Positions 44,985 to 57,500 of a DNA stretch of 64,000 nucleotides are shown one piece after another. Position 1 is the first letter of the stretch. Each line of letters starts with the position of its first letter. The DNA is from Dreissena polymorpha (Eukaryota; Mollusca; Bivalvia; Myida; Dreissenidae), in the NCBI RefSeq assembly GCF_020536995.1, contig NC_068366.1:16645522-16709521 (forward strand), in the 5' to 3' direction. The notes under the pieces were generated by a model. It saw nothing but the letters and a program-made list of their open reading frames with translations, ran no database searches and was not told the origin of the DNA. A program made the translations under genes and the position numbers.

Positions 44985-45500
44985 GCAATTCTGTCTGAGT
45001 GACTGAACGAGACCCTGGTATTCCCTGATAAATTCCCGCTCCTCCTCATGGGTGAGATCTCTCAGTGTCTGAGAGACTGAACGAAGCCCTGGTACTCCCT
45101 GAGGAATTCCCACTCCTCGTCGAAGGTGAGATATCTCAGTCTCTGGGTGACTGAACAAGGTCCTCCCTGAGGAATTCCTGCTCCTCGTCGAGGATGACAT
45201 CTCTCAGTGTGTGAGTGACTGAACGAGGCCCTGGTACTCTCTGAAGAATTCCCGCTTCCTGTCCAGGGTGAAATCTCTCAGTCTGATTGCCTGAAGGAGG
45301 TGCTGGTACTCCCTGAAGAATTCCTGCTCCTTGTCAATGATGATATTTCTCAGTGTGTGAGTTACTAAACGAGGAGCTGGTACTTCCTGAGCAATTCCCG
45401 CTCCTCGTCGAGGGTGAGATCTCTCAGTGTCTGAGTGACTGAACGAGGCCCTGGTATTCCCTGAGGAATTCCCGCTCCTCGTCGAGGGTGAGGTCCAAGT
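44985..45500. repeat. 73-75-bp minisatellite, seven copies, covering the NUB1 stop
   Basis: GAGTGACTGAACGAGGCCCT and variants recur at about 44997, 45070, 45145, 45210, 45283, 45357 and 45432 (spacing 65-75 bp). The copy furthest right is the true C-terminal coding sequence of NUB1 with its stop codon. The other six lie downstream in what would be the 3' UTR and keep recognisable versions of EEREFLREYQGLVQSL in changing frames. Confidence 0.85.
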
Positions 45501-45594
45501 AGTCTTCCTCATCCTCAGGTAGGTCAGACACTAGGCGGTTGATTGCTTCTTTGTCCTTCCTGCTCTGATCAGCATCTGCTTCATCTGCAAAGGA
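45424..45594 (-). CDS. NUB1: NUB1 last exon: acidic C-terminus
   Basis: Acceptor CCTTTGCAG, then DEADADQSRKDKEAINRLV, DLPEDEEDYLDLTLDEERE, FLREYQGLVQSLRH and TGA (45424-45426). It matches the vertebrate ending DIPEHEEDYLDSTLEDEE. The last 75 bp form one unit of the minisatellite that continues into the 3' flank. Confidence 0.92.
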   Translation of the reverse strand, partial: SFADEADADQSRKDKEAINRLVSDLPEDEEDYLDLTLDEEREFLREYQGLVQSLRH

Positions 45595-48500
45595 CAATCT
45601 TCTTAATGACACAATCAACAATAATGAGAAAGTATGGACTACCTTGGAAGGATTACTACACCAACGCATTAACGCATGTACATACTTTTGATCCTGTTGC
45701 AGACTCGACAAACATGTCAATTGTTTCCTAATGAAGAGCTTTCACTCTGATAATGATGAAAAGCACCGAACCAAATATTTCCAAGTGTGCAACTTCAAAT
45801 AATACGTTTGTAAAGTAGCATCCTTGTTAACAACACCATTCAAATTAAGTCACACATAAATCTGACGGATTGAAGGAAGGATATGAGCAAATCTATATGC
45901 CCCCATCTGAAAGGTGGGACATACAAATTCACCATTTGTCTATCTGCCCCCCTCTGTAATTATGGACATGAAAATCACCTTCTGGAGTGGTAGGTGATGA
46001 TTCTGTTGATGGACCTGGCTGCTCCTCCAGGGGGAGAGGCGGTGGCAGTACACCACCTGTGTTCACCAGATCCTCTACTGCCCTGGACACGTCACCGTCA
46101 TGCTTCTAGAGGGCAAGCCTGGCCATCTCCACCTCAAAACCAATACAGGTCACCTGGGGGGAGAATGCAGAGAAGTATTTAAGAACTTATTTTCTCATTG
46201 GTCTTTTTTATGTTCAAATACAACCCAAATTCAATTTTAAAGGATAATAACACATGAGGGAATATGTTTAACAGACAACTTAATAATTGTTTTTAGTGAC
46301 ATACTTAAACATATGTGCTTGTAAATTTCCTCGTTTTACCTGAGCAATCATGTCATCTGTGATGTAAACTTTCTTTCTTGGTTCTGGATCAGGCAGGTTT
46401 TTTATTTTGGATGGGACGGAAGAACCTGAAGAATACACAAGCCTTGTCATAGTCGGTGTTGAACAGAGTGATGATTACCATCAAATTTTTGTTTTCAAAG
46501 AAAACAGAGCATAGATTCCTGCAGCTTTTTAAATAATATAACAAGAGCTGTCCCAAGTTTTATGTCAGTCACCTGATAAAATGAGCTCAAGGACATACTT
46601 GAAGTTGAACATCTGTATTTATTAAACAGTTTATGTAAATTTAAAGCTAACATTACAAAATAAAAACAAGAAATGTGACCATGCAAAGAAACTAGCTTCT
46701 CAGGAAAATGTAGATGTTGCATGGTAACCTTAACCAGAGAATTAGTATAGATCATATTATGGTGAATAGTCGAGCTAAAAACTACAAAATGACATCAAAA
46801 TAAACAACACAATAATGTCATTATACTGAGCTTGTTTGCTGTATAACACATAGATGGGTGTTCAAACAGCTTATCTTATCCTAATGGGTATTTCTTCAAT
46901 AGCTTAGGAATAATGGGAGCATTGGTTAAAATGTTCAACCATTGGCAAAAGCTAACCCTTGTTAATTTTTAAAAGCTCATGGATTTGATTATCCTTATTT
47001 GTCACTATCCAAAATAAGCAGAAAAGATAATTTAAATCTACAGGTTTTATCCTTTATAGTCATTACCAGATCTTGATAGTAAAGAATGATAAATGCTTCT
47101 CCAAACTTTACCCATTTTTAATTAGACAGGGGTGAGATTTTTTTATCATCTAGGATCAAGGATAGGACAACAACTTCACCCTCTTCTCACATACTGGTTT
47201 CACCACAACTCTTCACTTTTTTATATTTCAGTGCAGTCAAGAATAAATTTTTGGCAATATTGGTATTTATAAGGAGAAAATCACCTAAAATGCAAACAAC
47301 AAATCAAAATCCTAATTAACCAAAAGTTAAAAGTTTCAACCACTGGATCTTTGTGGGACACACTTTTAAATCTGAAAACACACCCATATACCTCTAAGGC
47401 CAGGTTGAGGTCATTGTTTGCCTGTCTGAGAGCCTCTGAAGTCGCCCCCTTGGGGTACCCATCCTAATCAACGTCTCGTATGTTTTGACATTGACTCTAC
47501 AAGCATGCAAAAACTTATAATCTGTATTCTTAGGAAGTCATTATTGATTGTATTATATTTAAAAAAGAAGAAAATTGGCCAAAATAAATACAGAATTGAG
47601 GATCAGTGTGGGTTTTAGCAATTTCATTCTTCAGTAACCAGCAAATTTCATTTTTATGTAATACTATCCCAAATTTTACTAAGAGGGCGATAATGGCCTT
47701 TAAGCCCTCACCTGAGATAACTTACACCAGTTTTTGGAGACTTAACCTTGTGACCTAGTGTTTGAGCCCACATGACCCAGATTCATAAATTGCCTTGATA
47801 TTGACAAGAGTAATCTTCTGACCAGTATAAAGATGAAGTCATTAATGTTGCCCCATAGAAAGGCTAGATTTAACAAAATACTATACATGACCTAGTTTTT
47901 ATGCGCACGTGACCCAGATGCAAACTTGGCCTGGATATTTTCATAATTAACATCCTCACTAAGTTTCATCTAGATTTAGTCTACTGTCATAAACATGGCT
48001 TAAGAGTGGTAACAAGATTTTAAAGTTTTTTTATACACACATGACATGGACTTGGACTCGGGCTAGATATTGTCAAGATTAACATCCTGACCAAGTTAAA
48101 TCAAGATTAGACAAAAAGTATGACAAAAACAATGATGACACACAACAATTGACGAGGATACGGTGACCAAAATAGCTCACCATGAGCACATGTACTTAGG
48201 TTAGCTAGGAAGGAAAAAAATCAGGACTAATTATGTAATTGAAAATAATTGATAATGTTCTATTGTTAAATCTTTGAACCAGTGAATTAGCAGCTTAAAA
48301 TCATTGATTTGTCTGCTGAAAATCACTGAAAGCATCCAATAAATAGTATTGGAACTGAGAATAAAGTGTCCAAAAACAAGCAGAGAGAAGTGCTTTCATT
48401 TTAGGGACCATGTAAATTTATAACTCTTCTTAACAGAGACACATCCCAGCATTTCTATATTGTGACAGTTGTTGCTAATTTGGTCTTCACCAACATCACA

Positions 48501-51500
48501 CCGTAAATACTTTTAAGATTTGTATCTGCTTGGTCAGAACAACCAAGATTCTTGAGAGTCCTAGAGGAAGGCAAGCAAGCTAGCCACGATAACAGTTGCA
48601 ATCTAAACATTGTAAGCATTCTCCAACAATTGTTCTTGAATCCTTATTCCTTTACCTTATACTGTTCAGAAAATGAGGATCAAAAGAAGGGATGGGAAAG
48701 AATCCTGATGATATATGGGAAAATTCATTTTCAAAGTTCAAATAAGTTTGAATATTTGATTTCTGAACCCTTACATCTATATGTCCAATCTTTTAACGTC
48801 GAAAGAATTTCATTTTTTAACAAAAATCACAATCAAACATACCCTCTATGCAGCTTTGTAAAAGTGGAAAAAATCATAATTCAAAACAGTTTTGTTTTCA
48901 TTAGGTATATTTTATAACCATTTTTATTTCATAGTTTTACAGTTTTATTTCACAGTTTAGGAGATGCAGGGTAAGTATAACAAGTTATATTATGAGTTTA
49001 GAAAGGCTGAATATATCAATTGTATACCATTTACTAAAAAATATAACATTTAATTACTCCAAAACCAGAAAAAATCAACTTTCAACTATGTATTTTACTT
49101 ACATTTGTCCATTTGCTGTTTTACCCAAATGCTTTGCTATTTGACTCCTTTTTCTCTCTTTATGACGCTTTCTGGCATTTTCAGCTTTCTCCTACAAATC
49201 AATAATTGGAGCTTAGAACAAGAGCACCGCATAACGGGTACCACGCTCGGCTGCGAAAGCTTGTAAGAATTTTTTTTTTAGAGGTCACAGTGACCTTGAC
49301 CTTTGATTTAGTGACCCAACAAGAGATGTGTTTGTCAGAAACACAATGCCTCCTACTGCACCGCATTGAAATTCAATTTATATAGATCATTTGGCAGGTA
49401 TAGAAATCATCTCCCTTTAAAGGTTATTACTTCCCTTAAATTTTGTCCAATCCAACCATGTCAGACATCACTGACAACCAAGGCCTGTGGTTTAAAAGAG
49501 ATCATAGCCAGGTTTTTTTTCTTTTTCATAACAAATCTCTATTTTTAGTAGCAAATAATTAAAAGCCACTACCGTGGCTGTAGATTCACCACTCAAAATG
49601 TGCAGCTGCATGAGGTACACATGCATGCCAAATATATAAAGTGGCTATGTTCAATATTGAATAATTATCTTCCTTTAAAGCTTATTACTTCCCGTCAATT
49701 TGTATTTTTTACTGTAGACCGTAAAGGATGACCTTGACCTTTTACCACAATGTGTTTGTCAGAAACACAATGCCGCCTACTGCGCCGCTTTGATTTATTT
49801 AACAAAAATATATGCGTGGGCAGGTCAGATAACTATGTCCATTTAAAGCTTATTACTTCCCTTGACTTTATTTTTCGACCCAAGACTTTGAAGGATGATA
49901 TTCACTTTGAAATGTTACCACTCAAAATGTGCAGCTTCATGAGATACACATGCATGCCAGATATCTTCAATATTGAAAAAAGTATTGCAAATGTTAAGGT
50001 TTTAGCATGATGCCTACAGCGGACGGCGAAAGGCGGACGACGAGCTGGCTATGACAATAGCTCGGGTTTTCTCCGAAAACAGCCTCGCTAAAAATGATGC
50101 AGACCTGACAGCATATAGGGTTAGGCTATTGAACAAGGCACCTGTTAACCATTTCATAATGATTCATTTAAAGGAAGAAACCAATTAATAAGAAACTGTA
50201 AAGCATTACTAAGGGTTAGTTTCATGCATTCTTAATGCAACTCTGCAGCATTAACCTTTTACTTCTCAGATACGTATTTGGACCTTTTTGAGGTCCCTTA
50301 GAAAATCCAATTCAATTAAAGATTTACTTGCTAGATTCAAGTTATGAAGGCTTCACTCCAAAACCGAAGATACTGATGAGCCGCATACAACATAAAACTT
50401 GACATTACTCCGAGTTATTTGCAGGCTATTCTGTTTTTAATCCAGTTGCATATTGCCATTTTTACTTTTCTTCTGAGTAAAAAGGGTTACAGATCACACA
50501 GTATGCCTACCTCCCTCCTCTTCATGACATGCTGCACAGCATTGGCAACATGGCCATCACAGGACCTCAGTCCAAGCCGCGACTCCACCTCTGAATAACC
50601 CAGGCACATCACTGCAATAGACATATAAAATTAGCTATCACCTGATTATTGTTTAAAAGCTGCACTGTCTTGCATCTTAATAGTAAAAGTTAAACTGCAA
50701 AAAAGTATAATGCAAATTGACACATTATTCAAGTTAACTATTAACCAGAACTGGTTTACACAAATAAGATCAAAACAATTTTTTTGTATACATCAAATAA
50801 AGTCAAGTTTTAATCATAACTTGTTTACATCTTTTAGTACAACTGTAAACCACAACTGGTTTGTACCCTTTAGGTTAACTGGGTTATGCCATTAAGTTCA
50901 ATTGTTAATAACTCGTTTGTACCCTTCAGATCAAATGTAAACAAATGATTTAAGCCTTAAAGTTAAACTATAAAACTGGTTCACACCTTTAAGGTCAACT
51001 CTAGACCATAACTTGTTTACAGCATTAAGGTCAACTGTGAACCTTTCCTGGATTACAAAAGTACTCAAAAAAGTATAACTCAAATTTTCTATGAAAGATA
51101 ATATTATACATAAATTCATAACTCAATTAGATGATTTATTGAAAATAATATAAAATAATACATTTTGGAAATTTATGTACAACAAGAGCTGTCTCCATCG
51201 AAAGACATATGCCCCCGAAAAATGCTTTTTCGAAACCTAAACGCAGATTTCGAAACCTAAATTTGGATTCTAAGTTCAAGGTCAAGGTTAAAGAGGTCAA
51301 AATGTGTGTGCGAATGGAAAGGCCTTGTTCATATACACATGCATACCAAATATGAAGGTTACATCTGAAGGGACATAGAAGTTATGAGCATTTTTGAAAC
51401 CTAAATGCAAAAGTGTGACGGACAGACGGACGGACAAAAAGACGGACAGTGCAACTGCTATATGCCACCCTACCGGGGGCATAAAAATGTACATCACTGG

Positions 51501-54500
51501 TGTTGATTTTGTCTTCATCGATATGAAGTCTTGCCAGTTCAGCCTCAGCCCGAGAGAGCAGTCTCCCGGAGTCCTCAAGGCGCTGTTGATGGAAGGCCAC
51601 GATGCCCTGCAGTAGGTGGAGCTTCATAAAGAGAGCCTGTTCCTCTCCTGTAGAACCCTGCAATATAATGCATGTGCATTAAGTGCCATCCAAGATTAGC
51701 CTGAGCAGTCCACACATCCTAATCAGGCACGACACTTTCCGCTTTTATTGTATTTTTCGTTTAAAGGAAGTCTCATCTTCGCAAAAATCTAGTTGTGCGG
51801 AAAACGTCATCCAAGATATTTAGAGAGGATGACGAAAAAGACCTTCTGTTAACCACATGACCACGATGACCTGATGTTTAAAATGATTAACATATTATTG
51901 AAGATATACATGCAATTCCACTAACAGGAAAACAATGTTGATGTAAAAGACATAAATTTTGGACACATTGCCTGAGCGGTATCCAGACATTCGTTCCCAA
52001 AACCAATGATTCCTATATGCTTATTTTGGCACATGCAAATATTTACTCCTACGTTATTTTGACACCCGTACAATTATACCTACATTATTTTGACAGCCCT
52101 AACATTGGTTCCTACATTTTATCATACCACGGCATTGATATCTGCCTGATAAAACATTGCCTGATATATTTTTTGTATCATGGTCAACAGGAAGTTCTTA
52201 TATCAGTCATGTGTGGATGATGGTCATATTACTCGGAATTAACTATAAAGTACCGGTAATCATTTTTAGTAACATTTAATCAGATTCAACAAAACAAACA
52301 ATTTGATACCAAGATGTTCCGGTAATATATTTTAAACACAAAATGCAACAAAAACAGCAAAAAACGTTTTTTACAAATATTAAGCATGCGTGCTCATGAC
52401 GTCATTATTAACACGTCAACCGATAAAAGTCATATTCTTTCCCGCTAACACTGCAGCTTTTTAGCGATTTGATCATTATTTCTTTTAAATCGGGGACGTA
52501 TAGTTATGATAAACAGAAAAACAGGTTACTGCCTGATCTTTTTGTAATATATCAGGCTGTGCACGAATAAAATAACGGCTCGGCAAGCCTTGCTGTTTTA
52601 TTATTCTTAGCCTTGCCTTATATATTACAAAAAGATCAGGAAGTAACTTGTTATTTTCTATAGATTAGCTATCTGGGCATTGGTTCCTCATTTTATATCA
52701 ACACCCCCGACATTGGTTCCTTCATTATATTGATGCACCTGGACATCGGTTGCTTCATTATATTTACAACCCAGACATTGGTTCTTACATTATTGCTATC
52801 TAAGACATTGGTTTTTAACTAACATTCCATAAAAGAAGTGTAATTTTTTATTGGAATAAAACATGAGAACCACATAAGGACTTGATCTGTTGCTTTTTGT
52901 TTAACTTGTTAGTGATGTTATGCAGTATAAAGTACAGAAATGACAAGAAGCATATTCAATTTGGTCAGCTCATTTGGAGTTACTTACAGCTAACTGTTAA
53001 AAATTTAAGTATATTGAACTGTTAGCTAATTATAAGTGATAATAGTTGATCAGCATATTCTATGTTATTAAGTCGTGCATCTTATTGTAGGAAACAATGT
53101 CCTGGGTGTCAATTTAATGTAGGAACCAAGGTCTTATCTGTCAAAATAACATAGGAACTATAGTAAAAGTTGTCAAAACAACATAGGCACAAATGTTTTG
53201 GTTGTCAAAATAAAGTAGGAATTAATGTGCGCCTGTGTAAACACAAGTGCAGGAACCATAGTCCATAGGACTCCATATCTGGGAATCAACATAAAAACCT
53301 TGAATTATACACTTAATCTATCAAATCAATGCCATTTTCTTAATCTATCACATCATTACCATTATCTTAATATATCACATCATTACCATTATCTTAATGT
53401 ATCACATCATTGCTATTGTCTTAATCTATCATGTCATTGCAATTATCTAAATTTATCACATCATGGCCATTATCTTAATTTATCACATCATTGCCAATAT
53501 CTAACTCTATCACATTATCTTAATCAATCACATCAGTGTCAGTATCTTCATCTATTATATCAATACCATTATCTTTATCTTTCACATGATTGCCAATATT
53601 TTAATCTATCACATGATTGCCATTATCTTAATATACTACATCACTACCATCATCTCAATCTTTCACATCATTACCATTATCCTATTATTTCATATCATTG
53701 CCATTATCTTAATGTATCACATAATTGCCATTATCTTAATCTATCACTTGATTGCCATTATCTCAATATATCACATCATTGCCATTATCTTAATATATCA
53801 CATCATTGCCATTAACTTAATCTATCACATGAATGCCATTTTCTTAATTTATCACATCATTGCCAATATCTTAATATATCACATGATTGCCATTATCTTA
53901 ATCTATCACATCATGACCATTATCTTAATTTATCACATCATTGCCAATATCTTAATCTATTACATGATTGCCATTATCTTAATATATCACATCATTGTCA
54001 TTATCTTAATTTAACACATCATTGCCAATATCTAACTCTATCACATGATTGCCATTATCTTAATCTATCACATCATTGTCTGTATCTTCATTTATTACAT
54101 CAATACAATTATCTTAATCTATCACATGCTTGCCAATATTTTACGCTATCACATGATTGCCGCTATCTTAATCTATCACATCATTGCTATTTTCCTAATC
54201 TATCACATCAATGCCATTATCTCAATGTATCACATCATGGCCATTATCTTAATTTATTACATCATTGCCAATATTTAACTCTATCACATGATTGCCATTA
54301 TCTTAATATATCACATCATTGTCAGTATAGTAATCTATTACATCAATACCATTTGTTTATCTATCACATGATTGCCAATATTTTAATCTATCACATGATT
54401 GCAATTATCTTAATATATTACACCAATGCCATTATCTTAATCTCTCACATAATAACCATTATCTTAATCTTTCACATCATTGTCATTATCTTAATCTTTC

Positions 54501-57500
54501 ACATAATTGCCATTATCTTCATCTATCACTTGATTACCATTATCTCAATCTATCACATCATTGCCATTATCTTAATCTATTACATTCTTGCCGTTATTGT
54601 GGGGTAAAGGCAAGTGATTACCTTGACTGCCATGAGCCTCTCCATGCTAGAACCGTAACTTTTGTTAAAGAAGTTCTCACTACTTCTCAGTCTTTCTTCT
54701 ACAAAAAAGGGAAATGAAGATGCTTCAGACTTTATGAATGATTCACTTGCTTTAGCAATAGTAGCGATATCATCAACATATGAATGCAGGGCTGTCTTGA
54801 ATCACATTTACTGAAAATGCCATAAAATCTGTCAAAAGCTAGAAGGATCAACATTTCTTTGGATTTGATGGTGTTTTATTTATTTCAGTATAGAACAGCA
54901 GTCCCAGTTATCCACCATAATAAATGATCCTTAAGAAAGTATTTAGTTTCCAATGACTATCTTTAGTAGAAAGAAATGTATCCTTGTTTGCTTTGGTCAT
55001 TGACCTTAAATAAAAATCCTCCAGACATGTGTGAAGATTAAACTGAATATCTTTTGTAGAAATCCCCGACTGTTCTTAGGCATATTATAAATTTAATTCA
55101 GTTAAATGCGGGTAGTAGATGTAACTGGTTTTTGTCTGAGACTTTTAAAAAATATTTTTTATTGAAATAGCATAATTCTGCTTATTTACAGGTTCAGGAA
55201 TAATGTCAGAAATCAGAATAATGGTATAAAGAAATCATACAAAAAAGAAATTCCTGCATGAATCTAATAAACAAAATACAAACTTTAAATTTTAGGAAAA
55301 CACACTGAAAAAGATCTTAAAGTTCTGTATTGAATTGACGTCATTTGACATTGACATCATCCTATTTCCCGAATAAGTTCATGCCATTGGTTCGTTAAGA
55401 AAAAAGATTCAATAAGACAATTAAAATGGTATATCCAACATGTTTAAAAAACAAAAATTCATAATTGTTCTTTACATAAAAAATCCTGACATTACATATT
55501 ATCAATTGGTGTTTTCATTGCTAGGTTACACTCTACCTGCATCCGGAAGATCATCCATGTGTTTAAGGTACAGGTAACACCACACTATATCCAGACACAA
55601 GATTGCATAGTTGTCTACAGAGTTTATGATGTCTTAACTGCACTGCCTGCAAATATATACATTTATACAGACTTAATGTGTGTATAAAATTGTACTCTTG
55701 GAGGGAGGCAGAAGTGTTAGGTGTTCTTACAAGAGAAAGGTGCAGCGATTTGATAAATCATTTTTGGGCAAATGAATATTCATATTTCGAAAACTTAATT
55801 TATTGCTTAGAGTGTTTAAATGAAGAAACAATTCTATACAGATATACCAACTTGTTTAATACATAATCTAACGACTATTTAATAACAGAATGTATGTAAT
55901 TCAAGCACTATGTTATCATTAGAATAGTATACGTAATGATACAAATCTAAATATAACAAACAAATTCATTGAACTGATATCCCATGCAAAATAAATTTGT
56001 TTATGGATGGCTGCATAACTGAAAGAAATAAAGGGCAATAACTATTATTAAAGAAATTGTAGGTTATGGTTCTTGTGCATGGCGCTTCTTCTCATAGATA
56101 TATATACATCCATGAAGTTTTTTTATTAAATCTTGTATAGCATCTGAAATATAGACTTCAAAATTTACATGAAACAACAACAACAAAGGGCAAAAACTCT
56201 TATTCAAGAAAGTGTAGGGTTATGGTTCTTGCACATTGCACTTTTCCACAGTAATATCTATAGACCCATAAACTTTCATGCTGAAATATTGTATTGTATC
56301 TAAGATATAACAATTAAAAGTTACATCATCCAAAAACAACAAAGGGTGATAACTCTTATTTATGAAAGTGTAGGGTTATGGTTCTTATGTATTGCACCTC
56401 TTCTATTGATATCTATACACCCATACAATTTAAGGTTTAAATATTGTATTGTACATGTATTTGAGAAAAGGTCATGACAATAACATCATAACAACACAAA
56501 AATGGACAATAACGTTTATTTAAGAAAGAGTAGGGTTATGGTTTTTGTTTATGGCATCTCTCCTTATTGATATCTATACACCCATAAAGTTTCATGTTAA
56601 AATCTTGTATGGAATCTCATACTATCAGATGTATAGCCCTTATAAGTTACATCATACAAACAAAAGGGCCTGAAAGGCCCAAAGTCGCTCACCTGAGATA
56701 ACAAGATATTTTTGGGACAATTCCTCTGACAAAGTTTTATGAAGACCGCCGCTTGGAAGCCATGTTTTTCAAGCAAACATAATTATTTGCGAAATCATCC
56801 AACATATCATTGAGACAAATCTTCTTACCAAATGTCATGAAGATTGGAAAATAAATGTGGCCTCTAGAGTGTTAACAAGGTTTTACTATAGCCATATAAG
56901 GAAAAATGCCCCGCCCCCTGGCGGCCATGTTTTTTAAACAAAGGGCATCATTTTTTTAACTCTTCCAAAATATTATTGGGATGAATCTTCTCACCAAGTT
57001 TCATGAAGATTGGACGATAAATGTGGCCTCTAGGGTGTTAACAAGATTTTACTATGCCCATATATAGCCATATAAAGAAAAATGCCCCGCCGCTTGAGAG
57101 CCATGTTTTTGAAGCAAACGTTACCATTTTCAAACTCATCCAATATATCATTGGGACAAATCTTCTGACCAAGTTTCATGAAGATCGGAAAATAAATGTG
57201 GCCTCTAGAGTGTTAACAAATTTTACTATAGCCATATAAGGAAAAATGCCCCGCCCCCTGGCGGCCATGTTTTTAAACCAACCGGCATCATTTTCAAACT
57301 CATCAAAGATATTATTGGGATAAATCTTCTCACCAAGTTTCATGAAAATTGGAAATAAATGAGGCCTCCAGAGTGTTAACAAGATTTTACTAAAGCCATA
57401 TATAGCCATATAAGGAAAAATGCCCAGCTCCTTGGCAGCCATGTTTTTCAAGCAAAGGTTACCATTTTTGATCTCATCCAAGATATCATTGGGACAAATC

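Noticed and set aside
53306-54600. Possible CRISPR-like array (27-bp repeats)
   Set aside because: Units are directly contiguous with no unique spacers, and the sequence is a eukaryotic intron.
53225-54607. Long plus-strand frames with 9-residue repeats (IIAIILIYH, HCHYLNLSH)
   Set aside because: They follow from a 27-bp minisatellite, whose period is a multiple of three. There is no start context, and they lie in a minus-strand NUB1 intron.
55632-55646. Alternative acceptor (TTAAG) that avoids the NUB1 TAA
   Set aside because: Phase fits neither the preceding exon (AG, needing one base) nor the conserved residue count; the upstream TTTGCAG acceptor gives exact spacing.
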